Origin: Leuconostoc lactis
GTDB taxonomy: Bacteria; Bacillota; Bacilli; Lactobacillales; Lactobacillaceae
NCBI RefSeq assembly: GCF_007954625.1
Contig: NZ_CP042420.1
Coordinates: forward strand, 1,376,501 to 1,440,500
Direction of reading: 5' to 3'
Length of the DNA stretch: 64,000 nucleotides
The position numbers and the translations under genes are program-made. The stretch's first letter is position 1. Each line of letters starts with the position of its first letter. Below, one piece after another: positions 54,928 through 64,000 of the stretch. Below the pieces are notes generated by a model, which searched no databases, was not told the origin of the DNA, and worked only from the letters and a program-made list of their open reading frames with translations.

Positions 54928-56088
54928 TTAAACGTTACGCCCTTCATCAATGAATAATCGCTTCATGCGTTTTATTTTTTTCTGTGTCGCAAATGCTAAT
55001 TTCAATTTAGCAACTTGACGAAGCGTTGGCCTAATCGCGATATTGGTTGCCGCTGATAAATCAATATATTGCCAAGAAGTCCCTAAGTCCACGAGCGATT
55101 GGTGTTTCACATCATAATAATCATCACCAGGGTTAATTGCCGTACCACGATAACCGAGCAAGGCACCAATCAAATGAAAGTGGAATCTTGTGGTGACCCA
55201 CTCTTGATTCGCTTTCACCGGTATGCCGTGTTGCCAAATATCCCAGAAACCATAGAATGTCAAACGCTGTTGGATATCTGGATAATCTTGTAAGGCTTCA
55301 CTATAAAATAGCCAGTTATCACCCGGAATCATCGCTTCAACAATCCCAATTTTTTTATCACGATGACTGGGTTGTCGCAAATAAGCGACCAATAATTGGA
55401 TGAATTTTTCCTGTTGCGTATCCTGCTTAAAGGGCTGAATCATCAATAAAATATCTGGATTATCTGGCCGATCATCTTGTTTAATGGCCTCAAGCTTTGA
55501 TGCCATCACGACATCATCACTTTCAAAAGTTGTATTGGCCACAATCGTACTTGCTCGGTCTCGCACACCAATATAGGAAAATACATCGGTATAGTGCGCT
55601 AAATTTGCCGCAATATCGTCAGTAATAGGCGTCAAACCTAAACCGGTAGCATAGAGCTGGGTATCTGGTCGATCACGCTTAACCAACGCCAGTAGCATAA
55701 AAAACAGATACGTATAAGAAAATTCCTGGTATGCGGTAGAAAAGTAGCCACCACCTAAAAGATGAATCACATCACTATCGAATAGTGCTGCAATAGGGAC
55801 GTTGTTTCTCGGATCCCCACCGTGTAAAATAGTTGACACTTCTGGTTCGTTTTCCAGGGTTAATTGTTGATCATGAGCTAAGTAGACTGAATTCCAAATC
55901 GTGTCTACGAACTGCACATGCGCCAATTCGTCCTGAAAAAGAAAACTTGCCCGCGCTGGGAAAGGCACATCTAAAATTAATTGGTCGTCGGGGAAATTTT
56001 CTCGATAAAATTTTAACCAAGTGCGAACAATCTGTTCATCACCAAAGTTTGGATAGCCAGCGGTTGAAATCAAATACCTTTTAGCCAT
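54928..56088 (-). CDS. Polysaccharide pyruvyltransferase family protein
   Basis: 386 residues from the ATG at 56088 (RBS GGAGACC). The N-terminus reads YLISTAGYPNFGDEQIV and the middle VIHLLGGGYFS, both usual for the PS_pyruv_trans family; a late VTTRFHFHLIG segment carries the conserved His. These enzymes add ketal-linked pyruvate to wall sugars, which is a ligand for SLH proteins in some bacteria; other members have different roles. It sits between a GlfT-like enzyme and the rml operon. Confidence 0.85.
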   Translation of the reverse strand: MAKRYLISTAGYPNFGDEQIVRTWLKFYRENFPDDQLILDVPFPARASFLFQDELAHVQFVDTIWNSVYLAHDQQLTLENEPEVSTILHGGDPRNNVPIAALFDSDVIHLLGGGYFSTAYQEFSYTYLFFMLLALVKRDRPDTQLYATGLGLTPITDDIAANLAHYTDVFSYIGVRDRASTIVANTTFESDDVVMASKLEAIKQDDRPDNPDILLMIQPFKQDTQQEKFIQLLVAYLRQPSHRDKKIGIVEAMIPGDNWLFYSEALQDYPDIQQRLTFYGFWDIWQHGIPVKANQEWVTTRFHFHLIGALLGYRGTAINPGDDYYDVKHQSLVDLGTSWQYIDLSAATNIAIRPTLRQVAKLKLAFATQKKIKRMKRLFIDEGRNV

Positions 56089-56167
56089 ATTGGTCTCCAT
56101 ATCATTATCTCAAGGTGTACCCAAGCATTTCATACACTAACAAATGTTTCGTGTCTTGACCCCAATT

Positions 56168-57298
56168 TTATTGCTTGTCAGTATCTGTATTTTTAGCTGC
56201 TTCTTGCGCTGCTTTGATTTGCGCAATATACTTATCGGCTTCTGGTGTTTTATTCAAAAAGTCTTCGTAAGTGTAGTTTTCAATAAAATCAATATCTTGA
56301 TCAAGTGTCACAATGGCTTGTGGGTCAGACAAATAACGCGCACGCAATAGTTTATTGATTGAACGCACATCGTAATCACGTAGACCCGCAACATATTCAA
56401 TATCTGGATTAAACTGGATGCCACGAACTGTGCCACTCACAATCATTTTAGCCTTTTGCCAACGGTATTTGACACGGCCACCAAACAACACCATACGCAA
56501 ATCATGACGTAGCGCATTGACAACCGTGCGTAACAATTCATGTTTTGATACGCGGCGGGCTGTTAACACGCGGTTACGATACTCATAATTATAACGCCAA
56601 AGTCGTGAGTCGTCTTGTTCGCGCACAATGTCACCAGGCATCGTGTTTTCTTTTGATTTATGCACCACAATTGACTTCAAAACGGTATAACCACGATTAA
56701 CGTCAGCAATCCGGTTCGTATATTCCATATCGTCACCCCAAATGAAATACTCTTTTTGGGGTAAACCAACCATGGCTACCGTTTTGCGAGAAAATAGGAC
56801 CGAAACAAAAGTTGAATTCACAACTTCAATCCCTGGATTATCTTGGTTCATGTGGTATTGCCAAGTAAATGCACGTGGTGCAGGCACATTCATCCAAGAT
56901 GGATGGCCATCACGACTTCCCCAGCGCACCACTGAATTTACAAAGCCGACATGGTCATTTTCTGTGATGAAATCAACCAAGTATTTCAGTGCATCGGGTT
57001 CAGCAATGGTATCATCATCCATTAACCAAACATAATCATCTTGCGTTTCTTCAGCAAATAAGCGCACAGCCTTATTAAAACCACCAGCACCGCCCAAATT
57101 TTCTTCAGAATTATAGACGATCACTCTTGGATCAGTCACCGTTGCCAAATATTCAGCAGTCTCATCCGTTGACTTGTTGTTGACGACAATCACATGGTTT
57201 AAATAGTCCGTTTGATTTAAAACCGCTGACAAAGATTCTTTAAGCAAATCCACACGATTGTAGGTTACAATGGCAGCCGTTACGTTTTTATTGGTCAT
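56168..57298 (-). CDS. GlfT-like GT2 glycosyltransferase
   Basis: 376 residues from the ATG at 57298 (RBS TAAGAGGAAT). GT2 domain opening VTAAIVTYNRVDLLKESLSA, metal-binding DDDT in WLMDDDTIAE, a downstream FIWGDDMEYTNR acid motif. The wide active-site layout resembles galactofuranosyl- or rhamnosyltransferases of the GlfT/WfgS type. It is directly after the ABC exporter genes and likely builds part of the exported polymer. A Lys/Ala-rich tail closes the protein. Confidence 0.85.
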   Translation of the reverse strand: MTNKNVTAAIVTYNRVDLLKESLSAVLNQTDYLNHVIVVNNKSTDETAEYLATVTDPRVIVYNSEENLGGAGGFNKAVRLFAEETQDDYVWLMDDDTIAEPDALKYLVDFITENDHVGFVNSVVRWGSRDGHPSWMNVPAPRAFTWQYHMNQDNPGIEVVNSTFVSVLFSRKTVAMVGLPQKEYFIWGDDMEYTNRIADVNRGYTVLKSIVVHKSKENTMPGDIVREQDDSRLWRYNYEYRNRVLTARRVSKHELLRTVVNALRHDLRMVLFGGRVKYRWQKAKMIVSGTVRGIQFNPDIEYVAGLRDYDVRSINKLLRARYLSDPQAIVTLDQDIDFIENYTYEDFLNKTPEADKYIAQIKAAQEAAKNTDTDKQ

Positions 57299-57320
57299 AA
57301 TATTCCTCTTAAAAATTGAA

Positions 57321-58148
57321 TTAAATAAAATCAATGAATTGATCTTTAAACTTGAGATAGAGATGCGTACCAATAACAGCGAATAAGGCAATTTCTAGCC
57401 AAAACATCGCCATCAGATAAGGTGAATCCCAGAACCATTGATTTGTCAAAAAAGTTTCCCGCCAACCATTAACGATATAGTAGAACGGATTGACGCGTGA
57501 AATCCAGTAAATCACATTATTAAAGAAGTTTCCTGGTGCTGGTGGAAACAAGACGCCGGAAACAAAAAATAGTAACCGTAATACCTGTCGAATCGCCAGA
57601 TCATAGTCAGGAATCAAAATATTAATTGTTGCACTGAAGATGCCTAAGAAAAACAGCATAATCATCGCGGCAATAAAATAGTAGATAAATTGCAGCCAGT
57701 ACAAATTAGGATGGAAATTCCCAGTCAAGAACATGCTTATGCCAGCCACAGCTGAAATCGATAACACGGCTGGAAAAACTTGGATAATGCGAATCGTTGG
57801 CAATACCGAAGCCGGAAACTTCACGTTTCGCACCATGAAAATCTGAGTTTGGATTGATCGAATCGTATCAGAAAAACCTTGGTTAACTAGATACCAGGCC
57901 GAAAAACCGACCGACATCCAGACAAAATATGGCATCCCCGCCACTGGTGCGGTCGTTCGAAAGCCGCCACCAAAAATGACGGCATACGTCATCACTTGAA
58001 ATAGCGGATCAAGGACTTCCCAAAGTGAACCCAAATATTTGTGGGCGTTATTGGCCTTCGTATCATAGATTGCTAATTTAATCGTCATCCCCAGATGACT
58101 GATTTGCTCAGCAATCAATTGAAAAATTGATTCAATTATTACAAACAT
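57321..58148 (-). CDS. ABC-2 polysaccharide export permease (TagG/Wzm type)
   Basis: 275 residues with six helices; typical segments are YLGSLWEVLDPLFQVMTYAV and VNPFYYIVNGWRE. It exports a finished lipid-linked polysaccharide or teichoic acid with the ATPase encoded just upstream. The two genes are five bases apart. The start at 58148 is the ATG of FVIIESIFQ. Confidence 0.9.
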   Translation of the reverse strand: MFVIIESIFQLIAEQISHLGMTIKLAIYDTKANNAHKYLGSLWEVLDPLFQVMTYAVIFGGGFRTTAPVAGMPYFVWMSVGFSAWYLVNQGFSDTIRSIQTQIFMVRNVKFPASVLPTIRIIQVFPAVLSISAVAGISMFLTGNFHPNLYWLQFIYYFIAAMIMLFFLGIFSATINILIPDYDLAIRQVLRLLFFVSGVLFPPAPGNFFNNVIYWISRVNPFYYIVNGWRETFLTNQWFWDSPYLMAMFWLEIALFAVIGTHLYLKFKDQFIDFI

Positions 58149-58153
58149 CCTGC

Positions 58154-59134
58154 TTACCTACCCATCATTGAAAAGTAAACGACCGCGCCCATCAAGCCTA
58201 ATAACACAATTAACGTGCTATATAAACTAAGCCGGCTGAATCCTTCGAAACTTCGTAACTTTGTGATACGTTTAATTTCTGGTTCCGTCATGCCTTCTTC
58301 AGTCAGGCGGTCACGCAGTTGATCAATCGTAAACAATTGCTGATTTCGCTTTTGCTTACGTACATACCGTTCACGATCTTGTTCTGTCATTCTGTCCAGT
58401 TCACGTGTAAAGGCTTCATATTCATCAGCAATGGTTTCCGTCTCGCCGAAATCACGCATTTCACCATATTGGATCCACATTACCTTGTTGGTAAACTCAC
58501 GCACTTGTTTTAAATCATGCGATACGAAAAAAATGGTTTTCCCTTGGGCAATAAACTCGCGAATCTTACCTAATGCCTTATTCGAGAAGTTTTGATCACC
58601 AACGGACAAGGCTTCATCGACAATTAAGATATCCGGATCATTGTGCGTCACGATTGAAAAGCCTAATTTCGCACGCATACCGTTTGAATAATCCTTCACT
58701 GGTTGATCAATGAATTCACCCAGTTCTGAAAAATCAATAATTTCAGGCATTGCTCGCGTGATTTCTTCATTTGACTTTCCCATCATCAGTTGTTTAAGTC
58801 GAATATTTTCACGTCCTGTCAGTTCCCAATTCAACCCTTCGTTGATGGCAACAACACCAATCGTCCCATTTAAATCTAGTAAGCCTGATGTTTGCGGAAT
58901 CACGCCACTCAAAATATTGAGCAACGTTGATTTTCCCGAGCCATTCGTCCCGACAATGCCGACCACATCCCCAGCTTGTATTTCAAATGACAAACCGCGT
59001 AACGCCCAAAAATTAGCTTCAGCACGATTCCCCATAAACGTTGACTTCAACTTCTCGGTTTGATTGGCATAAAGTTGGAAATTTTTTGTTAAGCCTTCTG
59101 CACGGACCATGTATGGCTTTGATTCGTCTAACAT
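58154..59134 (-). CDS. ABC polysaccharide export ATPase (TagH/Wzt type) with C-terminal helix
   Basis: 326 residues from the ATG at 59134 (GTG at 59146 is also possible). Walker A GTNGSGKST, signature YSNGMRAKLGFSIV, Walker B ILIVDEALSVGD. After residue ~230 there is a basic, charged helical segment and one C-terminal membrane helix (about 303-324). This is like TagH and unlike Wzt, which carries a sugar-binding beta domain. The first gene of the operon, following an upstream region of ~110 bases that separates it from kdpE. Confidence 0.88.
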   Translation of the reverse strand: MLDESKPYMVRAEGLTKNFQLYANQTEKLKSTFMGNRAEANFWALRGLSFEIQAGDVVGIVGTNGSGKSTLLNILSGVIPQTSGLLDLNGTIGVVAINEGLNWELTGRENIRLKQLMMGKSNEEITRAMPEIIDFSELGEFIDQPVKDYSNGMRAKLGFSIVTHNDPDILIVDEALSVGDQNFSNKALGKIREFIAQGKTIFFVSHDLKQVREFTNKVMWIQYGEMRDFGETETIADEYEAFTRELDRMTEQDRERYVRKQKRNQQLFTIDQLRDRLTEEGMTEPEIKRITKLRSFEGFSRLSLYSTLIVLLGLMGAVVYFSMMGR

Positions 59135-59236
59135 GTAGCTACCCACTTTTTACTTTTGACATTATAATTGCTTAATTACTTATACCATATTACCTAAAAT
59201 GCCTACGAAACTCAAACTTTGCCCGTAAAAATAGCA

Positions 59237-59264
59237 GAAAAAACAGTAGCTGACGACCTACTGT
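59237..59264 (-). terminator. kdp operon terminator overlapping the kdpE stop
   Basis: ACAGTAG (59243-59249) pairs with CTACTGT (59258-59264). On the minus strand the T-run follows. The TAG stop of kdpE (59258-59260) is inside the first arm. Confidence 0.85.
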
Positions 59265-59974
59265 TCAAATAATGCACGCATTGTCACTGGTGATAGCCAG
59301 CGATAACCCACCCCAACATCGGTCCCAATGTATTGTTGCCCCGCATTGGTCCCTATTTTCCGTCTTAAGTGGGCTACAGTTACCCGTAAGGTATCATTTT
59401 GTCCCTGCAGTAGATGGGTTCCCCAAATATTACGCAGTAAGACCGCATAGGTTAAGACTTTTTGGGGATGTTGAATGAATAGACTTAATAACGCATATTC
59501 CTTTTGTGACAAATGCAGCACCTCAGTTGATCGCATCACCGTTTGCGCGTCAAGATCAACCGTAAGTTCACCACATTGCAACTGTCCTTTCCCGACGCCC
59601 GTTGTGGCGTAGGTACGTGATAAAATAGCGCGGACACGCGCTACGAGTTCAAGGGGTTCAAATGGTTTAGTTACATAGTCATCCACGCCAAGCTCAAATA
59701 ACGTTAGCTTATCTTGGGTTTGATCACGTGCAGTCAGGACAAGCACTGGCACATGGCTGGCTAGCCGAATTTTTTTGAGTAAGGCCACCCCATCTTCATC
59801 TGGTAGCCCCAAATCCAATATCAGTAAATCTGGCAACGTGGCCAACAGCTGGGTTTGCGTCGTGTGCGCGTCAAAAGCTTGGGTAACTTCAAACCCCGCC
59901 GTCACCAACGTTTGTTTAACTACCCGTTGAATTGTTTGATCGTCTTCAACCACCAAGATTTGTTTTTTAATCAT
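59258..59974 (-). CDS. kdpE: KdpE response regulator
   Basis: 238 residues, OmpR/PhoB type. Receiver domain: acidic pair in VVEDDQT, phospho-Asp in LLILDLGLPDEDG, Thr/Ser in VLVLTARD, Lys in YVTKPFEPLE. The C-terminal winged helix (residues ~130-230) includes LSQKEYALLSLF and VTVAHLRRKIG. It would activate kdp under low potassium or osmotic stress. It overlaps kdpD by four bases. It appears intact, though kdpD is shifted. Confidence 0.93.
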   Translation of the reverse strand: MIKKQILVVEDDQTIQRVVKQTLVTAGFEVTQAFDAHTTQTQLLATLPDLLILDLGLPDEDGVALLKKIRLASHVPVLVLTARDQTQDKLTLFELGVDDYVTKPFEPLELVARVRAILSRTYATTGVGKGQLQCGELTVDLDAQTVMRSTEVLHLSQKEYALLSLFIQHPQKVLTYAVLLRNIWGTHLLQGQNDTLRVTVAHLRRKIGTNAGQQYIGTDVGVGYRWLSPVTMRALFEQ

Positions 59975-62552
59975 GCTATTGTGCTATTGACTGGGATGAC
60001 TAGTTGCATCTCAGCGCCTCCCTGCCAATTTTGTGCCACTAAACGGCTGTGATGTAATTTCGCGATGGTCTGGCATAAAAATAAACCAATCCCCAGGCCG
60101 CGCTTTTGGTCGCCTAGTTGGATATTTGGGCGTGTTTGTTGGTTAATTTTGGTCAATTGTGCCGCTGTAAAGGGCTGCCCAGCGTTTTGAATCGTGACGG
60201 TAACTTGACCATGCGCTACTGTGACAAAGATTTGAATCTGCACGTTAGGTCCGCCATACTTGACCGCATTATCAAAAAGATTAATCAGCATTTGCTGGAA
60301 AATATGACGTTCTGCTTGGATCCAAATGACTTCATCCGGTAATTGCACATCAATGTGTACTTGACTATGCAACCAATTGAATTTCTCAATCGCTGAAAAA
60401 ATTAACTCTTCCACTAGTTCCGGGGTCGTTTTAAACATAATCGTCCCCTGTTGGAGTCGCGTGACAGTTAAAATATTTTCAATCATTTGAATAAGCCAGT
60501 TGGTCTCATGATTAATATTGGTCAATAAGTGCTGATTAGCCGGTGTGAGTGTTTGATCTTGGCGTAACAATGCCGTGCTAGCTAAAATACCCGTCAACGG
60601 CGTGCGTAAATCATGGGCGACGGATTGCAATAAATCACTCTTTAAGTGGGCATCGAGTTTTTCTAAAGCATGTCTTTCCGCTTCTTGGCGTAAATAGAAC
60701 GTTTTTAATGCTGCTGATAACGGCGTCAAAAAACGGTCGAGTATGAGCCGGTCAGCCAGCATAAAATCTTCACCTTGGCCAACCAAAATAGCAAGTGTGT
60801 GCCCTTGATAACCAATAGGCAGATAAAACGCTTTCTTCCCAGCTAACGTATCGGTCCCTGCACCAGCTGGCAAGCCATGATGCCAGACCCATTGCATGAC
60901 TTCATGACTATTCGCATCTGGTGTCGGTATTTGGCCAACAAATTGTTGCCGTTGGAAATAAATCGCGACTGGTCTTTTGAAATAATTCAAAATGGCCTGT
61001 TGCGTCAGTGCGCTTAATGTCGCTGGTTTGCCGTCAGTCAACAGCTGTAAACTCAGGTCAGATAAGACTTGGCTTTGTGTCGCCGCAGTAACAGAAGCCG
61101 CCATTTGCGCCGTCACTTTGGACGTTAAACTACTAATTAACGTTGCCGTGACAAACATCGCCAAAAAGATAATGCCGTACCCGTTTTGGTAGAACTGTAA
61201 CGAATAAAATGGCTGCACAAACAATAAGTCAAAGAGCAATACGCTCACCACCGTTGTGGCTAACCCGAGAATATATCCCTGGGTAAAGCGTGATACAAAG
61301 ATAATGCCGACAAAGTAAAGCATGATTTTAAGCGCATTATCACTGGTGACATAAGTCATCAAACCATTAATCAAGGTCACCGTCACTATCATGCCGACCG
61401 CAAAACATACTTCTCGTCGTTTTACAGACAATCTGAGTCTTGTCGGCCTGGTCAAGAGCTGCTGGACAGGGGACACCTGATCACGGTTAGGAATAATTTG
61501 AATATCTAGTGCTGGGACTGCCGCGAGTATTTGGTCTTCGATATCTGAACGACCAAATTGATACCACGCGCGCGTTACGTGTTTGCCGATAATTAAATTA
61601 GCGACTTGCGTTTCTCTGATATAGGCAATCAACGTTGCCACCACGTGGTCACCTTGTAAAATAACAGTTTTGGCCCCCAATTTTTTTGCCAAACTCATGT
61701 GGCGTTGCACTGCCGGTGCCAGACTTTTACCTGACTGCTGGACATGGACAACTGTCCAAGGGGCATCAAACGCACTGGCTTGCCGATAAGCCCAGCGAAT
61801 GGCATTGTCCGAACTCAGGGATTTACTAATCGCCACCAAAAAGTGTCGCATTTGTTGCCCTTGTTGCGCGTTCTGTTCGCTCAATTGTCGCGTGCTTTGT
61901 TGTAGGGCAATTTCACGCAACTGGGTTAATTTTTGTAACTGAAAAAAATGGTCTTGTGCCCGGGCGATTCTTGTTGCTGGATAAATCACGCCTGCAGCCA
62001 AGCGATTTAAGAGGACTTTTGGATCAATATCAATTAATTCAATGTCATCGCCTGTTTCAACCAAGCATCTGGCACTGTTTCTTGCACATCAACACCTGTG
62101 ATTTGTGCCACCAGGTCATGGAGACTTTCGATGTGCTGGACATTGATAGTTGTATAGACACTGATACCCGATGTCAAAATTTCTTCAATATCTTGATAAC
62201 GTTTCTTGTTCCAAGACGCGGCATTAGTATGTGCCAATTCATCTACTAAAACGACATCTGGTTGCCGCTTGATAACTGCAGGCACATTGAGTTCCCCAAC
62301 AAGCGTCGGTTGGCTAACATTGGGGTGTTCAGGGATTTGCTCAAACCCTGCCATGAGATCAGCAGTGGCCACGCGACCATGCGATTCAACGTGCCCAATG
62401 ACCACATCATCCCCGGCAGTCAACCGCGTATGGGCCTCCTCCAGCATTCGGTAGGTTTTCCCAACGCCTGCAGCATAGCCAAGAAATATTTTTAAACGAC
62501 CGCGTCGTTGCGCCACAATGTCTTGTAGCCATGCCTCAGAGCTTTTAACCAT
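59971..62552 (-). pseudogene. kdpD: KdpD sensor kinase, frameshifted
   Basis: The N-terminal part (62552 to ~62053) reads a KdpD domain with the Walker A segment GYAAGVGKTYRM and VVIGHVESHGR, VLVDELAHTN. It then shifts; the C-terminal part (~62062 to 59971) contains the Usp-like domain, four membrane helices, a GAF-type region and the HisKA/HATPase core (SVAHDLRTPLTG H-box, N-box FDNAVKYGG). A missing G near 62053 (GCGATGAC instead of GCGGATGAC) joins the frames. The ATG at 62064 could start a C-terminal kinase alone. Full KdpD would sense K+. Confidence 0.85.
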
Positions 62553-62564
62553 AATTTCCTCAAT

Positions 62565-63113
62565 TTACTTGGTTTGCGCGACCAGCTGCTGGAGCGCAAT
62601 GTTCAAAGTGACAACGTTCACTGCCGGTTCCCCAAACCAATTGGCAAAAACGCTCGTTGTTTGGGCTGTAATCAACTGATTGACGGTCGCTAACGATAAA
62701 TGGTTGGCATGGGCAACGCGTTGCCGTTGGTAATTGGCCCCGGCCAGACTAATATAAGGATCCGTGCCGCCAGCTGAGCCAGTCACCAAATCAACTGGCA
62801 CCGCTTGCTGGTTATACGGATCAAGTTGATGCCACCAAGTGACACGTTTGGCGACGGCCTGTTTTTCGGCCGCGCTGACGGCGCTAAGATTGGACACAAC
62901 GGTCGGACGTCCGATGAATAATGTCGGATTGGTCGTGGCTTGGCCAATAAGTGCTGAACCCACAAGCTGATTGCTTTTCATGATCAAACGCCCTTGCGCT
63001 TGGATTGGAAACAAAATTTGTACCAACATGGTACTCACCCCAGTGTAAATCACAGCACAAACACTCAGTATCAGGAGCAAGCGACCCGCTTGCCTGCATA
63101 TTACCTTAAACAT
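62565..63113 (-). CDS. kdpC: KdpC, potassium-transporting ATPase subunit
   Basis: 182 residues, with one N-terminal helix (about 10-33) and the conserved outer domain: AQGRLIMKSNQLVGSALIGQ, the DLVTGSAGGTDPYISLAGA motif and RVAHANHLS. It stabilises the KdpA-KdpB pump. It is coupled to kdpB upstream (eight-base gap). Intact. Its GC content seems higher than the AT-rich accessory region. Confidence 0.93.
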   Translation of the reverse strand: MFKVICRQAGRLLLILSVCAVIYTGVSTMLVQILFPIQAQGRLIMKSNQLVGSALIGQATTNPTLFIGRPTVVSNLSAVSAAEKQAVAKRVTWWHQLDPYNQQAVPVDLVTGSAGGTDPYISLAGANYQRQRVAHANHLSLATVNQLITAQTTSVFANWFGEPAVNVVTLNIALQQLVAQTK

Positions 63114-63121
63114 ATTTTACC

Positions 63122-64000
63122 TCACTTCACGCCAATAATCGTTAAGATCATGTCGAATATTTTGATGACAACAAACGGAAAGAAAATACCACCCAACCCA
63201 TATACCAGCAGATTCTGGCGCAATAACTGATCAGCGCCTAATTCACGATAGCGAACACCCCGCAAGGCAACCGGAATTAAGCCAATAATGATTAAAGCAT
63301 TGTAGAGTAGTGCGGCTAAAATTGCTGTTTTAGGACTGGTTAAGTGCATAAAATTAAGTACCGCCAATTGTGGATAGAGCCCAACAAATAAGGCCGGTAA
63401 AATTGCAAAATATTTGGCGAGATCATTCGTGATACTAAAAGTTGTCAAAGCACCACGTGTCATCAACAGTTGCTTACCCACTGCCACAATTTTAATCAGT
63501 TTAGTTGGACTAGAATCTAAATCAATCATATTCCCCGCCTCTTTGGCAGCAACTGTCCCTGTGTTCATCGCCACCGCAACATCGGCTTGCGCTAAGGCCG
63601 GGGCATCGTTGGTGCCATCCCCAGTCATGGCAACTAAATGCCCGGCTTGTTGATACTTTTTAATCACAGCTAATTTGGACTCAGGTACGGCTTGGGCAAT
63701 ATAGTCGTCTACGCCAGCCTCGGCGGCAATAGCAGCCGCTGTTAACGGATTATCACCGGTAATCATAACCGATTTAATGCCCATCTTGCGTAAGGCTTTA
63801 AACTGCTCTCGCACGCCTGGCTTGACAATATCTTTGAGGTCAATCACGCCTAAGACAGTGGTATTTTTAGTCACAATCAAGGGTGTCCCACCATTTTTGG
63901 CGATTGCTTCTGCGCAAGCGGTCGCCTCAGCTGGCCAACTCGCCCCTAATGACACGATGTAGTGCTGCACTGAATCAACCGCACCCTTGCGATAATGGTC
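63122..64000 (-). CDS. kdpB: KdpB, potassium-transporting P-type ATPase, 5' end outside the window
   Basis: The frame continues past the window edge (residues [13 protein letters not shown] precede the first internal start). The visible ~290 residues are the C-terminal half: [41 protein letters not shown] hinge motif, and the last helices ([19 protein letters not shown]). It hydrolyses ATP to drive K+ uptake through KdpA. KdpA is probably further upstream, outside the window. Confidence 0.95.
   Translation of the reverse strand, partial: DHYRKGAVDSVQHYIVSLGASWPAEATACAEAIAKNGGTPLIVTKNTTVLGVIDLKDIVKPGVREQFKALRKMGIKSVMITGDNPLTAAAIAAEAGVDDYIAQAVPESKLAVIKKYQQAGHLVAMTGDGTNDAPALAQADVAVAMNTGTVAAKEAGNMIDLDSSPTKLIKIVAVGKQLLMTRGALTTFSITNDLAKYFAILPALFVGLYPQLAVLNFMHLTSPKTAILAALLYNALIIIGLIPVALRGVRYRELGADQLLRQNLLVYGLGGIFFPFVVIKIFDMILTIIGVK

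Overview
The window looks like the chromosome of a lactic acid bacterium of the Leuconostocaceae, most likely Leuconostoc. Supporting signs are the moderate-to-low GC content, the ChW-repeat cell-wall hydrolases, the KipIA/PxpABC locus with an NRAMP transporter, the C30 carotenoid genes crtNM, the kdp operon, and a rhamnose/teichoic-type wall polysaccharide cluster. The species cannot be fixed from the sequence alone.

Layout. (1) 1-8.2 kb: the 3' end of a ChW-repeat C39-like peptidase gene, then a seven-gene set (biotin carboxyl carrier protein, biotin carboxylase, frameshifted YcsI, PxpA, NRAMP transporter, PxpB, PxpC) that looks like a lactam/5-oxoproline utilisation operon, then a membrane-anchored protein behind a large hairpin. 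(2) 8.3-12.7 kb: CadD-like transporter, lrgAB behind a perfect cre site, a CPBP-family membrane protease, and a methionine-type T-box leader ahead of a lone MetQ-like binding protein. (3) 12.9-23.9 kb: a decayed integrative/conjugative element of the Tn916/ICEBs1 type. It has a VirB4-like ATPase gene truncated at its 5' end and cut by an IS3-family element, small conjugation genes, a frameshifted AbiH-type defence gene as cargo, an FtsK-like coupling protein, a recognisable oriT with adjacent structured DNA, and a MobT (Rep_trans) relaxase. No integrase or attachment site was found. (4) 23.9-28.1 kb: crtN-crtM (4,4'-diaponeurosporene synthesis) and an HrtBA-like ABC exporter. (5) 28.2-35.4 kb: photolyase, Nudix hydrolase and D-2-hydroxyacid dehydrogenase, bracketed by two copies of an unknown gene (one cut by an IS30 remnant), then a ClC transporter and an intact IS30-family transposase gene.

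(6) 36.0-38.8 kb, minus strand: a MrcB_N/DUF3883-type putative defence protein with a 60-bp internal duplication, and a two-gene ABC transporter. (7) 38.9-59.1 kb, minus strand: a long surface-polysaccharide region. It holds an ABC-2 exporter pair, a GlfT-like glycosyltransferase, a pyruvyltransferase, rmlA-C-B-D (dTDP-L-rhamnose), GtrA, two GT2 enzymes, a YfhO-like protein, a GH25 lysozyme with nine ChW repeats, small surface proteins, and two paralogous polytopic GT-C-like proteins, one interrupted by an in-frame stop. (8) 59.2-64 kb, minus strand: kdpB (partial), kdpC, frameshifted kdpD and kdpE for potassium uptake.

Five genes are interrupted by point lesions or single-base frameshifts (ycsI, abiH, the 38.9-kb membrane protein, kdpD and the 3' end of the VirB4 5' fragment). 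Two of these lie in poly-A tracts, so assembly error or slippage variation should be separated from real decay before function is inferred.
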